From: CAYNOZ01 sp964398955
Lineage (GTDB): Archaea > Methanobacteriota_B > Thermococci > Thermococcales > CAYNOZ01
Direction of reading: 5' to 3'
DNA: 23,855 nucleotides
NCBI GenBank assembly: GCA_964398955.1
Contig: CAYNOZ010000019.1
Span: forward strand, 1-23,855
Below the pieces are notes generated by a model. The model made no database searches and was not told the DNA's origin. It saw only the letters and a list, made by a program, of their open reading frames with translations. The position numbers and the translations under genes were made by a program. This document shows positions 15,686-23,809 of this stretch, one piece after another. The first letter of the stretch is position 1. Every line of letters begins with the position of its first letter.

Positions 15686-17032
15686 TCAGTGAAACTCTCC
15701 GTATCCAGGTTCTCCAATAATTTCTCTGTTTTCCATTATAATTTCTCCACGAACCATCGTAAGTTCCGGAATCCCCGTGACCTCCCATCCTTCATAAGGA
15801 GTTTGATCACATTTAGAGAACATTTCCTCGGCCTTTATCTCCATAGTATCATCAAGATTCACTACGGTAATATCAGCATCCGAACCAACTGCTAAAGCAC
15901 CTTTCTTCGGGTATAATCCTAATCTTTTAGCTGGATTTTCAGATATTAATTCAACAAACTTTTTAATTGATATTCTATTCTCTTCAACTCCAAAAGTCAG
16001 AATTAAAGGTATTCTAGTTTCTAAACCAGGAACCCCTGCTCCAGCTTCCCAAATATTTTCCCATCCCTTCTCTTTATTAGATTTTGGCAATGGCCAATGA
16101 TCAGTCGAAATCATATCTATTGTACCGTTTTTAACTCCCTTCCAAAGACTTTCTTGATCCTTTTTACTTCTAATAGGAGGATTAGCCTTAATGTAAGGAC
16201 CGAGATCTTCCATATCTTCTTTATTAAATAGTAAATGATGGACGCATACTTCAGAAGTCAAATCTATATTACAATCTTTATTTTCTTTAATTACATTTAG
16301 ACCATCTTCAGAACTCAGGTGATAGATATGTAATGGAACATCAGCTCTTTTTGAGAAAAGAATTGCTTTTGATATCGCTTCTTCTTCGGCAATGGCAGGT
16401 CTAGATTCTGGATGTGCTTCAGGATCTCTTCTACCTTCATCTTTCAGTTTTTCTGTGGATTGTTTAACTATCCCCCAGTTTTCGGCATGTACTCCTGCAA
16501 TAGTGTTGAGTTCACTAATTTCTTGAAATGCTTCCCATAATTTTCCATCGTCGATTCTTTCAAGTTCAGGAATTGATTCCGCCATGTAGATTTCACCGAA
16601 TACTGATACTCCTTCCTCAACCAATGATCCTAGTTCTCCGATGTTTTTTGAAGTTATTGCACCATTTATCCTAAAGTCTATTAATGAATTTTTTTCTGCC
16701 TTATCTTTTATTTTTATAAAATTATTTTTTGTAGTTGATGGAGGATCTGTATGTCCAAAATCCACAACAAATGTTGTTCCCCCAGCCGCTGCTGATTTAC
16801 TTCCGGAAATCCAGTCTTCTCTATCAGAATACCCCATGTCCATCATATGAACATGAAAGTCCAATCCCCCAGGCAAAACAAGTTTATCATTCAAATCGAT
16901 TTCTCTATTTGCTTCTAAGGAGGATGACTTATAAATCCCGGAGATTTTCCCATCATTAATGGCTAAGTTGGCCTTTATAACGCCATTTGGAAGAGCTAAT
17001 TTTCCATTTTTTAATATGAAATCCTCAACCAT
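15686..17032 (-). CDS. Dihydropyrimidinase/allantoinase-like cyclic amidohydrolase
   Basis: This 448-residue amidohydrolase resembles hydantoinase, dihydropyrimidinase and allantoinase. Ligands visible are PGGLDFHVH (His60, His62), VHAEN (His182), YHLSS (His238) and STDH (Asp311). The position of the carboxylated lysine, normally FK.F/YM, reads FGEIYM, with Glu147 the apparent replacement, as in amidohydrolases that bridge the metals with Glu. The enzyme should open a cyclic amide such as a dihydropyrimidine, hydantoin or allantoin; the exact substrate is unknown. The start is placed at the ATG at 17032; an in-frame TTG at 17038 directly follows the PreA stop. It lies immediately after the PreA-like gene, the classical reductive pyrimidine-degradation order of reduction followed by ring opening. 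Confidence 0.85.
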   Translation of the reverse strand: MVEDFILKNGKLALPNGVIKANLAINDGKISGIYKSSSLEANREIDLNDKLVLPGGLDFHVHMMDMGYSDREDWISGSKSAAAGGTTFVVDFGHTDPPSTTKNNFIKIKDKAEKNSLIDFRINGAITSKNIGELGSLVEEGVSVFGEIYMAESIPELERIDDGKLWEAFQEISELNTIAGVHAENWGIVKQSTEKLKDEGRRDPEAHPESRPAIAEEEAISKAILFSKRADVPLHIYHLSSEDGLNVIKENKDCNIDLTSEVCVHHLLFNKEDMEDLGPYIKANPPIRSKKDQESLWKGVKNGTIDMISTDHWPLPKSNKEKGWENIWEAGAGVPGLETRIPLILTFGVEENRISIKKFVELISENPAKRLGLYPKKGALAVGSDADITVVNLDDTMEIKAEEMFSKCDQTPYEGWEVTGIPELTMVRGEIIMENREIIGEPGYGEFH

Positions 17033-17038
17033 GAACAA

Positions 17039-18217
17039 TCATCGCCTTTTAATTTTGGACTTATCTTCATACTCAACTAGTTCAATGGCGTCAACTGGGC
17101 ACCAGGATACACATAATTTACAGCCGTCACAATTTTCTTCATTTACTTTAGCTATTTCTCCATGCATTTTAATTGCATCAAATGAACAAACTCTTTCACA
17201 TATTTTACATCCTATACAGGTTTCTTTGTCAACCTTTGCATGCATTGGTTCAAGTTCTGATAACTCTTCAGCGCTTGAAAGATTATCTATAGCTGCACCT
17301 TTAAAATCGTCAATTTTCTCATATCCCTTTTCTTCCATGAATGATTTAATTCCAGAGTTAATATCATTGAAGATCTCAGTTCCTTCCCATTGTGGGGCAG
17401 TCGCTACCTGAATTGCTGAAGCTCCTAACATAATGTATTCTACCGCATCTTCCCAAGTTTCAATTCCTCCTACACCTATGATAGGAATATCAACTGCCTC
17501 GAAGGCTTGAGCAGTGCACTTAAGGTTGATCGGTTTGATTGCAGGTCCGGAATAACCTCCAAAAGCGGATAAGTTTAATTCTTCATTTTCAATGTCAACC
17601 CCGTGTAATGAATGGACGGAATTTGCTGAAACTAATGCGTCTGCCCCTCCCTTTTCTGCAGCTTTTGCAATATCGTCTATATAAGCATAATTAGGAGTGA
17701 GTTTTACAGCAACAGGAACATCAGTACCTTTCTTAGCGTATTCTACTTGTTCTTCAATCAATTTAGGATCTCTACTAATGTGCATACCAGTTTCTTCAAC
17801 GGGCATAGGACAGGAAACATTTAATTCAACGAAATCCACATATCCAGTATCTGTTACTTCTTCAACAACTTTTTTAGTGTAATTAGGATCAGGATCCGAT
17901 AAAATACTTGCCATAATAGGAATTCCAGATTCTGCAGTTTCTTCAAGATCTTTATTTAGCCATCTTTCGTATGGGATCGTTGAGAATAATTCTAGGTTTA
18001 CCATTCCAATTACATCATTATTGTGACGAACTAATTCCATTCGCCCTCTTCTTGGATGATTTGTTTGTTTAGGGGCTATAGTTTTAGGTACAAGGCCTCC
18101 TGCCCCTCCTTGTGCACATTCTCTAAGAGTTTTTGAATTCCAACCAACACCACTTGAAGCTAAGTGTACAGGATTGGGAAATTTCACACCAGCAATTTCA
18201 ACACTCATATCAGGCAT
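17039..18217 (-). CDS. preA: PreA-like dihydropyrimidine dehydrogenase subunit with C-terminal 2[4Fe-4S] ferredoxin domain
   Basis: This 392-residue protein joins a dihydroorotate-dehydrogenase-like FMN barrel (about residues 4-310) to two [4Fe-4S] motifs. The cluster cysteines are 334, 337, 340 and 344 (CIGCKICERVC) and 363, 366, 369 and 373 (CDGCKLCVSWC). ELNVSCP (131-137), LTPNYAYIDDIA and the phosphate-binding IGVGGIETWEDA fit PreA. The family reduces uracil or thymine; in bacteria PreT supplies electrons from NADH, but no PreT gene is present here, so ferredoxin or another donor may be used. The loop after SCP is short (VEETGMHISRDP) and lacks the Cys found in mammalian dihydropyrimidine dehydrogenase, so the substrate is uncertain. 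It is the first gene of the long minus-strand series. No clear ribosome binding site precedes the ATG at 18217; an in-frame ATG at 18208 is also possible. Confidence 0.83.
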   Translation of the reverse strand: MPDMSVEIAGVKFPNPVHLASSGVGWNSKTLRECAQGGAGGLVPKTIAPKQTNHPRRGRMELVRHNNDVIGMVNLELFSTIPYERWLNKDLEETAESGIPIMASILSDPDPNYTKKVVEEVTDTGYVDFVELNVSCPMPVEETGMHISRDPKLIEEQVEYAKKGTDVPVAVKLTPNYAYIDDIAKAAEKGGADALVSANSVHSLHGVDIENEELNLSAFGGYSGPAIKPINLKCTAQAFEAVDIPIIGVGGIETWEDAVEYIMLGASAIQVATAPQWEGTEIFNDINSGIKSFMEEKGYEKIDDFKGAAIDNLSSAEELSELEPMHAKVDKETCIGCKICERVCSFDAIKMHGEIAKVNEENCDGCKLCVSWCPVDAIELVEYEDKSKIKRR

Positions 18218-18464
18218 ATTCTATGTTAGAGAATTCTTCATTATTAATCTTTTTGGATTAAAAATCCTTTAATAATCTTATAATTAAACGTATTTTCTTA
18301 AAGTTCTTAATGATAACTCTTAGATATAAAATTTACATAATGAAGATGGAATAATTATAATACTTAATTAATTTAATTAAAAATTAAGCAAAAAAATTCA
18401 ACTTTGATTTCAAAACCAAAGAATCATAAATATCAAAATTAATAAATCTGAAAGGAAATAAATA

Positions 18465-19484
18465 ATGTTTAATTACATAACTATACTTGCTGTTTCAGCA
18501 TCAATATTCTACGCAATCCAAGTAGTTTCAGTAGGATATGGAATGGAAAATTACAGAAAAAAATTTCAAGGAACAATAACCTACCCAGCTGCCTTTATAA
18601 GCATATTAATAAGCGTAATAATATTCTGGATCGCTCTATGGATAAGCGGATTTCAATTTCAAAGATTGATAACCGAATCAAGAAATCTAATCCCATTTAT
18701 AATAGCCGGAGTCCTAAACCCAGGAATATTCCAAATAATATACTATGAAGGAATCGACAGAATAGGACCTAGTATAAACTCTGCAATAGTAGCAGCAAAC
18801 CCTGCAATAGCTACAATAATCGCAATTCAGTTACTAGGAGAAAACCCAACCATCTTCATCATTACCGGAATGTTAATGATAGTATTTGGAGTGATCATAA
18901 TCCAACTAACAAGAAAATCAGCAAGTGAACAATATGACTCAATTAATACAAAGAACAAAGCAACATTTTACCATCCCCTCTCAGAAGAATATCAAAGAAA
19001 AGAAAAACTAAAAAAGATGGACAAAATAGCAAGAGATCTAGCAAATACAAAATTAAAAGATTTCATATACCCAATAATATCCATGATACTATTAGGAAGT
19101 TCTTACGTAATAATAAAATATGGATTAACAGACTTCCCCAACTCATTTGTAGCAACATCAATAGCACAAACCTCAGCATTAATAGTATTCGTAATAATAA
19201 CATTAGCCTACAACGGCGCAAAAAAAGAAAATTTCTATGTCAAAAACAAAAAAACACTAACCGCATTCATAATCGCAGGAGCCTTCGTAGCATTCGGATG
19301 GCTAACCAGCTTCACAGCCCTAAAATATGGACAATCAATAATAGTAATACCATTGGCAAACATCTTCCCATTATTCGCACTCCTAATATCCTACGGAATC
19401 TCAAAAGAAATCCCAAAATCTCCAAAAATACTATCAGCAATCATAATAATATTAATAGGAACAATAATAATACAAATTACCTAA
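18465..19484 (+). CDS. EamA/DMT-family transporter 1
   Basis: This 339-residue membrane protein has about ten hydrophobic helices in two EamA-type halves. They are separated by a charged cytoplasmic loop (about residues 155-205, rich in Lys, Glu and Asp). The first half contains PFIIAGVLNPGIFQIIYYEG and INSAIVAANPAIATIIAIQLLGE, and the second SSYVIIKYGL and IPLANIFPLFALLISY, all typical of drug/metabolite transporters. The substrate is unknown; position beside the catabolic genes suggests a nucleobase, ureide or product. AAAGGA lies before the ATG. Codon choice is strongly A-ending (ATA, CTA, ACA), unlike the 5' half of the M20 gene nearby. It converges on a second EamA gene across a double A/T-run. 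Confidence 0.85.
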   Translation: MFNYITILAVSASIFYAIQVVSVGYGMENYRKKFQGTITYPAAFISILISVIIFWIALWISGFQFQRLITESRNLIPFIIAGVLNPGIFQIIYYEGIDRIGPSINSAIVAANPAIATIIAIQLLGENPTIFIITGMLMIVFGVIIIQLTRKSASEQYDSINTKNKATFYHPLSEEYQRKEKLKKMDKIARDLANTKLKDFIYPIISMILLGSSYVIIKYGLTDFPNSFVATSIAQTSALIVFVIITLAYNGAKKENFYVKNKKTLTAFIIAGAFVAFGWLTSFTALKYGQSIIVIPLANIFPLFALLISYGISKEIPKSPKILSAIIIILIGTIIIQIT

Positions 19485-19548
19485 AAAATAAAAACCCTAA
19501 AATAAAGATGTAAAATACTGAAAAAAAAAAACATGAATTAATAAATAA

Positions 19549-19565
19549 TTTTTTTAAAAAAAAAA
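19549..19565. terminator. Candidate bidirectional U-run terminator between convergent EamA genes
   Basis: Seven T residues are followed directly by ten A residues between the two convergent transporter genes. Read on each strand this gives a U-run of 7 and 10 respectively, the signal used for intrinsic termination in archaea. There is no additional strong hairpin. Confidence 0.45.
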
Positions 19566-19585
19566 TAGGAAATTAAATGTTAAAG

Positions 19586-20515
19586 TTATTTTAAATTAAT
19601 TAAAATGAGTGCAATTATAGTTAATATAATTGAAAATTTCTCCCTACCATTGATCTCTTCCTTAAAAAGAAAAAAACCAGCTAAATTAATTACTACAATG
19701 GAAGTAGCACTGAATATAGGAAAAACTAAAGAAGCCTTCATAGAATCCAATGCTAAAATAAGAAAAAAAGCTGAAAAAAGATTTGGAACACCTACAATAG
19801 ACCCTAAAATCACTTCATTCCTCTCAAAAGATCGACCCATATATTTTAAGAAAATAAAACTAGTTAAGAAGGCTGAAAAAAATACAAACAATAAAAAAAC
19901 AATCTTAAAATCTATCAAAGCATATTTCTGAAATATTTTGTTCGAAAACTCAGCCAACCCACCGAAAAAAAGCAACAAAATTAAAGAAAATCTAATATCA
20001 CCACTATCAAAATCTCTAATAGAAACATTAATTAAAACAATCGAAATCAAAGACAAGAAAATTCCAACCCACTGTAAAGGAGTAGGTATCTCGTTCCAAA
20101 CTAAAATAGAGAAGAAAGTAGGAATTACAATTCCTAACTTTGAGAAAGCCCCAGCCAAACCCACACCATTATGATAAACGCTCTTCTGATAATAAATAAA
20201 GGCCAAGAAAAATAGAATCCCTGCTGGAACTCCAACTAAGACAGCCCAGATAATACTAGAACCAGCTGAAAACTTTCCAGAACTGAAAAATATAACATCA
20301 TAAATCTGATCCATGAACCTATTAGGATTAAAATTTAGAACAGAAATTTTCCTATAAAGAATAATAAGGAAACTAATAATAACTGCAATTAAATAATTGA
20401 AGGTTGTGATAGCATGCCTATTCATCTTCCTAGTCTCAGTATACTTAAATATAATCGCTATTGATGAACTACATATTATTGCCAAGGCTAAATAAATCAA
20501 AGTAACCGCCACCAA
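19586..20515 (-). CDS. EamA/DMT-family transporter 2
   Basis: This membrane protein of up to 309 residues has about ten hydrophobic helices in two EamA halves. Typical segments are LAGAFSKLGIVIPTFFSILVW and PTPLQWVGIFLSLISIVLINV in the first half and SLVFPIFSATSIVVINLAGFFLF in the second. It is not a close copy of the neighbouring transporter and lacks the long charged central loop. The start is uncertain: TTG at 20515, GTG at 20512, or TTG at 20500, the last preceded by GGTGG at eight bases. It is divergent from the M20 hydrolase gene. Substrate unknown; import of a heterocycle or export of an amino acid or amide is possible. Confidence 0.82.
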   Translation of the reverse strand: MVAVTLIYLALAIICSSSIAIIFKYTETRKMNRHAITTFNYLIAVIISFLIILYRKISVLNFNPNRFMDQIYDVIFFSSGKFSAGSSIIWAVLVGVPAGILFFLAFIYYQKSVYHNGVGLAGAFSKLGIVIPTFFSILVWNEIPTPLQWVGIFLSLISIVLINVSIRDFDSGDIRFSLILLLFFGGLAEFSNKIFQKYALIDFKIVFLLFVFFSAFLTSFIFLKYMGRSFERNEVILGSIVGVPNLFSAFFLILALDSMKASLVFPIFSATSIVVINLAGFFLFKEEINGREKFSIILTIIALILINLK

Positions 20516-20558
20516 ATTTCCTTAAATATCAATTAAGATTTATCTGTGATGATTTCAA

Positions 20559-20568
20559 ATTTATAAAT
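20559..20568 (+). promoter_or_regulatory. Candidate TATA box of the M20 hydrolase gene
   Basis: ATTTATAAAT lies about 38 bases before the ATG at 20602, which would give a leader of roughly 12 bases containing GGATGAT. Spacing fits an archaeal promoter. Confidence 0.4.
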
Positions 20569-20601
20569 CTATTCTTCTTAATTAATGTTGGATGATTTTT
20601 A

Positions 20602-21837
20602 ATGGTTTCAGATGGGATTTTGGAGAAGGTTGAGAGTCATGAGGAGGATATGATTGAGGTTCTTTCCAAGTTAATCACCTTAAATGGTTTGGGGCCTGAG
20701 AATGGTGGTGAGGGCGAGGATGAAAGGGCTCAATTTTTGTTAAATGAGCTTAGGAAATATGATTTTTCTGTTGTGGAAAGGATTGATGCTCCTGATGATC
20801 GTGTTGAGTCTGGTTATAGACCTAACATTGTAGCCACGATTGAAGGTGTGGAGTCTTCTAAACCTGCTTTATGGTTTCTAACTCATATGGATGTTGTTCC
20901 TGTAGATGATGAGGATGAGTGGGATTTTGATCCTTTTTCTCCGGTAATTGAGGATGGGAAGATTTATGGGAGAGGATCTGAGGATAATGGCCAATCTTTA
21001 GTTTCAACTCTTTTTGCTGTTATTTCTATTATTGAAAGCGATTTTAAACCGGAACAAGATATTAAACTCTGTTTTGTTTCTTCTGAGGAAACAGGCAATG
21101 ATTACGGGGTTAAATACTTGTTAGAGCAAAATGTTTTCGGTGAAAATGATCAGGTGATAGTTCCTGATTCTGGAAATTCTACTGGTGATTTTATTGAGGT
21201 AGTTGAAAAAAGCATTATTTGGATTAAATTTATTATCAAGGGATGTCAAGCTCATGCAGGCCGTCCTCATAGAGGATTAAATGCTGAGAGAATAGGCTCT
21301 GAACTTAGCGTGAAACTCGATAAGAATCTGCATAAGAAATTTCCAGAAGAAGATCCAATGTTTGAACCTGAATATTCAACTTTCGAACCGACATTAAGGG
21401 AAATGAATTCTAAAAGTGTGAGTACGATTCCTGGAACTGTTAATTTAACTTTTGATTGCCGAATATTACCTAAGTATGATATTGAAGAAGTTTTAGAATA
21501 TATCGAAGTCTTGACAGAGGAAATAAGATCAGAATCTTCAGTAAAAATTGAGAAACAAGTTGTTCAAAAGGAACAAGCTCCTAAAGGAACTGAAAAAAAT
21601 TCTAAAATCGTAAGAAATTTAGTTAATTCAATAAGGGAAGTGAAAGGAATATCTCCTAAAATTAGAGGATCTGGAGGTAACACATGTGCCTTCTTTTTAA
21701 GAAAAAATGGTCTGGATTCAGTAGTATGGAGTACCATAGATGAAACAATGCACAAACCTAATGAATACTCTAAAGTCAGAAATATGGTGAATGATTCAAA
21801 GGTTTTCGCTAAATTAATTGAAAGTTACAATGAGTAA
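20602..21837 (+). CDS. M20-family metallohydrolase (archaeal ArgE/DapE type)
   Basis: This 411-residue protein is a dinuclear zinc amidohydrolase of the M20 family. Metal and catalytic residues are all visible: His95 and Asp97 (THMDVVP), the bridging Asp128 (GRGSEDNGQ), Glu162/Glu163 (SSEETGN), Asp189 (VPDSGN) and a late His in ETMHKPNEY. The dimerisation domain lies at about 205-320 (GCQAHAGRPHRGLNAERIG). The layout matches a common archaeal branch annotated loosely as succinyl-diaminopimelate desuccinylase or acetylornithine deacetylase; substrate is not known. YgeY of the anaerobic purine clusters and allantoate amidohydrolase are relatives, so a ureido or carbamoyl-amino acid is possible here, but only context supports that. 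Confidence 0.88.
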   Translation: MVSDGILEKVESHEEDMIEVLSKLITLNGLGPENGGEGEDERAQFLLNELRKYDFSVVERIDAPDDRVESGYRPNIVATIEGVESSKPALWFLTHMDVVPVDDEDEWDFDPFSPVIEDGKIYGRGSEDNGQSLVSTLFAVISIIESDFKPEQDIKLCFVSSEETGNDYGVKYLLEQNVFGENDQVIVPDSGNSTGDFIEVVEKSIIWIKFIIKGCQAHAGRPHRGLNAERIGSELSVKLDKNLHKKFPEEDPMFEPEYSTFEPTLREMNSKSVSTIPGTVNLTFDCRILPKYDIEEVLEYIEVLTEEIRSESSVKIEKQVVQKEQAPKGTEKNSKIVRNLVNSIREVKGISPKIRGSGGNTCAFFLRKNGLDSVVWSTIDETMHKPNEYSKVRNMVNDSKVFAKLIESYNE

Positions 21838-21861
21838 AAATTCTTATATTGAAAAATGGAC

Positions 21862-21868
21862 CTTTTTT
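21862..21868 (+). terminator. Candidate T-run terminator after the M20 gene
   Basis: A run of seven T residues 25 bases after the stop codon, followed by a second T-run about 30 bases further on, fits archaeal U-run termination. Confidence 0.35.
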
Positions 21869-21954
21869 TGGCTCTAATTTAAATTCAATTTTTTTAAATC
21901 TTTTTTAGTTTAATATTTTCTTTATTTTTGGAAGTTTTCAATTTAACTTATAAC

Positions 21955-22215
21955 CGAGAAGTCCCCTTACTCAATCTTTGATTTAGGTAGTGGGTTGAAT
22001 TGGTATACTTATAAGGTCTTAGTACCTTATGTTAGTTTGTAAGTAGGGGTGCGGCTGAATTCACGCTTGTGGACACTGAGAACCTCTCAAAAAGTTTCCA
22101 TGATAAGACCACTCCGAGTTAGACCTATGAAGATGGTAACTTGAAGAGAAGTTGCTCTGGAAGCCCTAACTCTTCCTCACGAACCTAAGTGAGTAAGGTA
22201 AGAGGAAGAAGTCAC
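21955..22215 (+). mobile_element. Nonautonomous IS200/IS605-type relict with omega-RNA-like right end
   Basis: This region has no sizeable coding frame but has the marks of an IS200/IS605 element that lost its genes. The 3' part (about 22156-22215) contains GGAAGCCC, a terminal hairpin (22171-22178 with 22202-22209, 8 base pairs, with an inner stem 22183-22186/22196-22199) and the ending GAAGTCAC. This is the arrangement I associate with right ends of haloarchaeal tnpB elements, where it forms the end of the omega RNA (sotRNA). The left part has a hairpin with one mismatch (21963-21970 with 21987-21994) and another with a 7-base-pair stem (22011-22017 with 22024-22030). A short peptide-like remnant ALEALTLPHEPK before TGA may be the tnpB tail. 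The exact left boundary is uncertain. No TnpA or TnpB gene lies in the window. Confidence 0.65.
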
Positions 22216-22907
22216 AAGTTATATTCGTTATTTTTTAGTTCTTTAATTAATTTTACAAGTTCTTCTACTGATTTTTCGAATAGTTTTTTTCCTTTCTTTT
22301 TTGTGGCTTTTCTTGGATCTCCTACAACTCCATTTTCTGTGAATTTTGATGTATCGTAGTCAAATAAGGAGCCGTGTATTGATTTTCCCCAGTTTTCTTT
22401 TCCTTTTTCTCTGTCTTCTCTAATTAGTTCTGGTTTAAGATGTAAGACTATTGAGGTTTCGTATTCGTCTGCATGTCCTAGTTCGATATTTAAGGATTTC
22501 CACCATTTCCAATTAAGGGCTAGTATATTGTGGTCGTGGTATAGGTTGAGGCAGGTTCCTCTTATGAATCCTCTGTTTCCGCCGTGGCCACTCACTATTA
22601 TGAATTTTTTTATGCTGCTTTCAGATGCTGATTTTAATATATCTTTTATATAGTCCTGTAATGTGTTCTGGGATACATGTAGTGTGCCTTTGAAGTTTGA
22701 ATGTTCTTTTGAAATGCTTACTCTTACTGTGGGGAGTAGTAGGGTATTGGTTTTTTCAGTTGCTGTTTTGGCAAGTTCTGTGGCTATTAGTGAGTCTGTT
22801 TTGTATGGGGCGTGCTTTCCGTGTTGTTCTGTGCTTCCTACTGGTAGTAGTCCTATTTCTGGTTCTAAATTTTTTAGTTCTTGGGTTGTGATTTCTTCTA
22901 ATATCAT
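22212..22907 (-). CDS. Creatininase-family amidohydrolase
   Basis: This 231-residue protein carries the creatininase-family metal site: PVGSTEQHG (Glu27, His29), TDSL with Asp38, SGHGGN near residue 106 and a late Glu in HADEYETS. The family includes creatininase, mycofactocin MftE and the archaeal formamide hydrolase ArfB of flavin and F420 synthesis. ArfB is a reasonable alternative to a role in amide or ureide catabolism, and sequence alone does not decide. No ribosome binding site is clear before the ATG at 22907. The stop codon TGA (22212-22214) lies inside the TCAC end of the neighbouring IS200/IS605 relict, so the insertion defines the C terminus (NNEYNL) and may have trimmed the gene slightly. 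Confidence 0.85.
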   Translation of the reverse strand: MILEEITTQELKNLEPEIGLLPVGSTEQHGKHAPYKTDSLIATELAKTATEKTNTLLLPTVRVSISKEHSNFKGTLHVSQNTLQDYIKDILKSASESSIKKFIIVSGHGGNRGFIRGTCLNLYHDHNILALNWKWWKSLNIELGHADEYETSIVLHLKPELIREDREKGKENWGKSIHGSLFDYDTSKFTENGVVGDPRKATKKKGKKLFEKSVEELVKLIKELKNNEYNL

Positions 22908-23053
22908 TTTAATTCTATTTCATTTTTGTTTGTTTATACTTAAAATTTTGTGGTATTATTTTTATAGTTATGATGTTTTTTTGAGGATTTTTATTCTTTT
23001 TAAATTGTTTATTTTAAATATGAGTTACTTAAATCTTTTATAAATTCAAAAGG

Positions 23054-23064
23054 TTTAAATATAA
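23054..23064 (+). promoter_or_regulatory. Candidate TATA box of the SDR gene
   Basis: TTTAAATATAA is centred about 31 bases before the ATG at 23090, which predicts a leaderless or nearly leaderless transcript. This agrees with the lack of a ribosome binding site in front of this gene. Confidence 0.45.
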
Positions 23065-23089
23065 AAATTTCTTAATTTATTGTGATATA

Positions 23090-23809
23090 ATGGTTAGTGA
23101 ATTGAAAGATAAAACGATTCTTGTAACGGGATCAACTGGAAGCTTTGGACCTTTCGTAACAGATTATCTTATTGAGAATGGAGCAGAAGTTATAGGAACT
23201 TATATAGCTGATGAAAGAGATGAAGGCGATTACATTGTCGAACCTGATAGAGGATCTGATATGGAATTAATTGCAGAAAGTCCTGAAGAAATAACCTACT
23301 ACGAAGTAGATTTAACAATACCAGAAGAACTTGAATCTCTTAAAGAAGCAGTAGAAGAAAATCATGGTAAAATCGATGGAATTGTAAACTTAGTTGGAAA
23401 CTATATGTTAGGAGATATTGAGAAGGCGGACAAGTACCAATTTGAAAAAACTTTCGAGGTCCATGTGACAGCCGCATACCTAACAATAAGAACATTCAGA
23501 GATCATCTTGAGGAAAATCACGGTAGTGTAATCAATTTGACAAACGGAAAAGTAGAATACCCTATAAAAGGAGCACTTTCGTTCATAGTTTCAAAAGGAG
23601 CAATAAATTCCTTAACCAAAGTCTTAAACAAAGAACTAGAAAACACCAGAGTAAATGCTTTATCACCAATGAGACTAGATCTAGAAGGGAACAGAAGAGA
23701 ATTTCCTGACGAAGACTTTAGCGAATGGACCGATTTAGAAGATGCTTTAGATTCCATAGGATACTTACTTACTAATGATGAAATTTACGATTCAATATTA
23801 ACAGTTTAA
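23090..23809 (+). CDS. Short-chain dehydrogenase/reductase-like protein without the catalytic Tyr
   Basis: This 239-residue protein has the SDR Rossmann fold. The cofactor motif is TGSTGSFG (residues 13-20), an Asp for adenine binding follows in YEVDLT, NLVGN (100-104) replaces the usual NNAG, and ALSFIVSKGAINSLTK carries the active-site lysine at 169. The tyrosine of the YxxxK pair is Phe165, and the usual catalytic Ser region reads INLTNGK. It may therefore be a non-oxidoreductase SDR, or one that uses other residues. A shortened C-terminal region (about 50 residues after NALSP) lacks part of the usual substrate lid. No ribosome binding site is visible. It diverges from the creatininase-family gene, and no partner genes follow within the window. 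Confidence 0.75.
   Translation: MVSELKDKTILVTGSTGSFGPFVTDYLIENGAEVIGTYIADERDEGDYIVEPDRGSDMELIAESPEEITYYEVDLTIPEELESLKEAVEENHGKIDGIVNLVGNYMLGDIEKADKYQFEKTFEVHVTAAYLTIRTFRDHLEENHGSVINLTNGKVEYPIKGALSFIVSKGAINSLTKVLNKELENTRVNALSPMRLDLEGNRREFPDEDFSEWTDLEDALDSIGYLLTNDEIYDSILTV

Noticed and set aside
19605..20174. Plus-strand Lys- and Ile-rich frames opposite the second EamA gene
   Set aside because: They are the antisense of a membrane protein; the minus-strand frame has the clear transporter pattern.
21955..22215. SRP RNA or RNase P RNA as the identity of this structured region
   Set aside because: The conserved SRP helix 8 motif and the RNase P conserved regions are not present, while the 3' end matches IS200/IS605 right ends.
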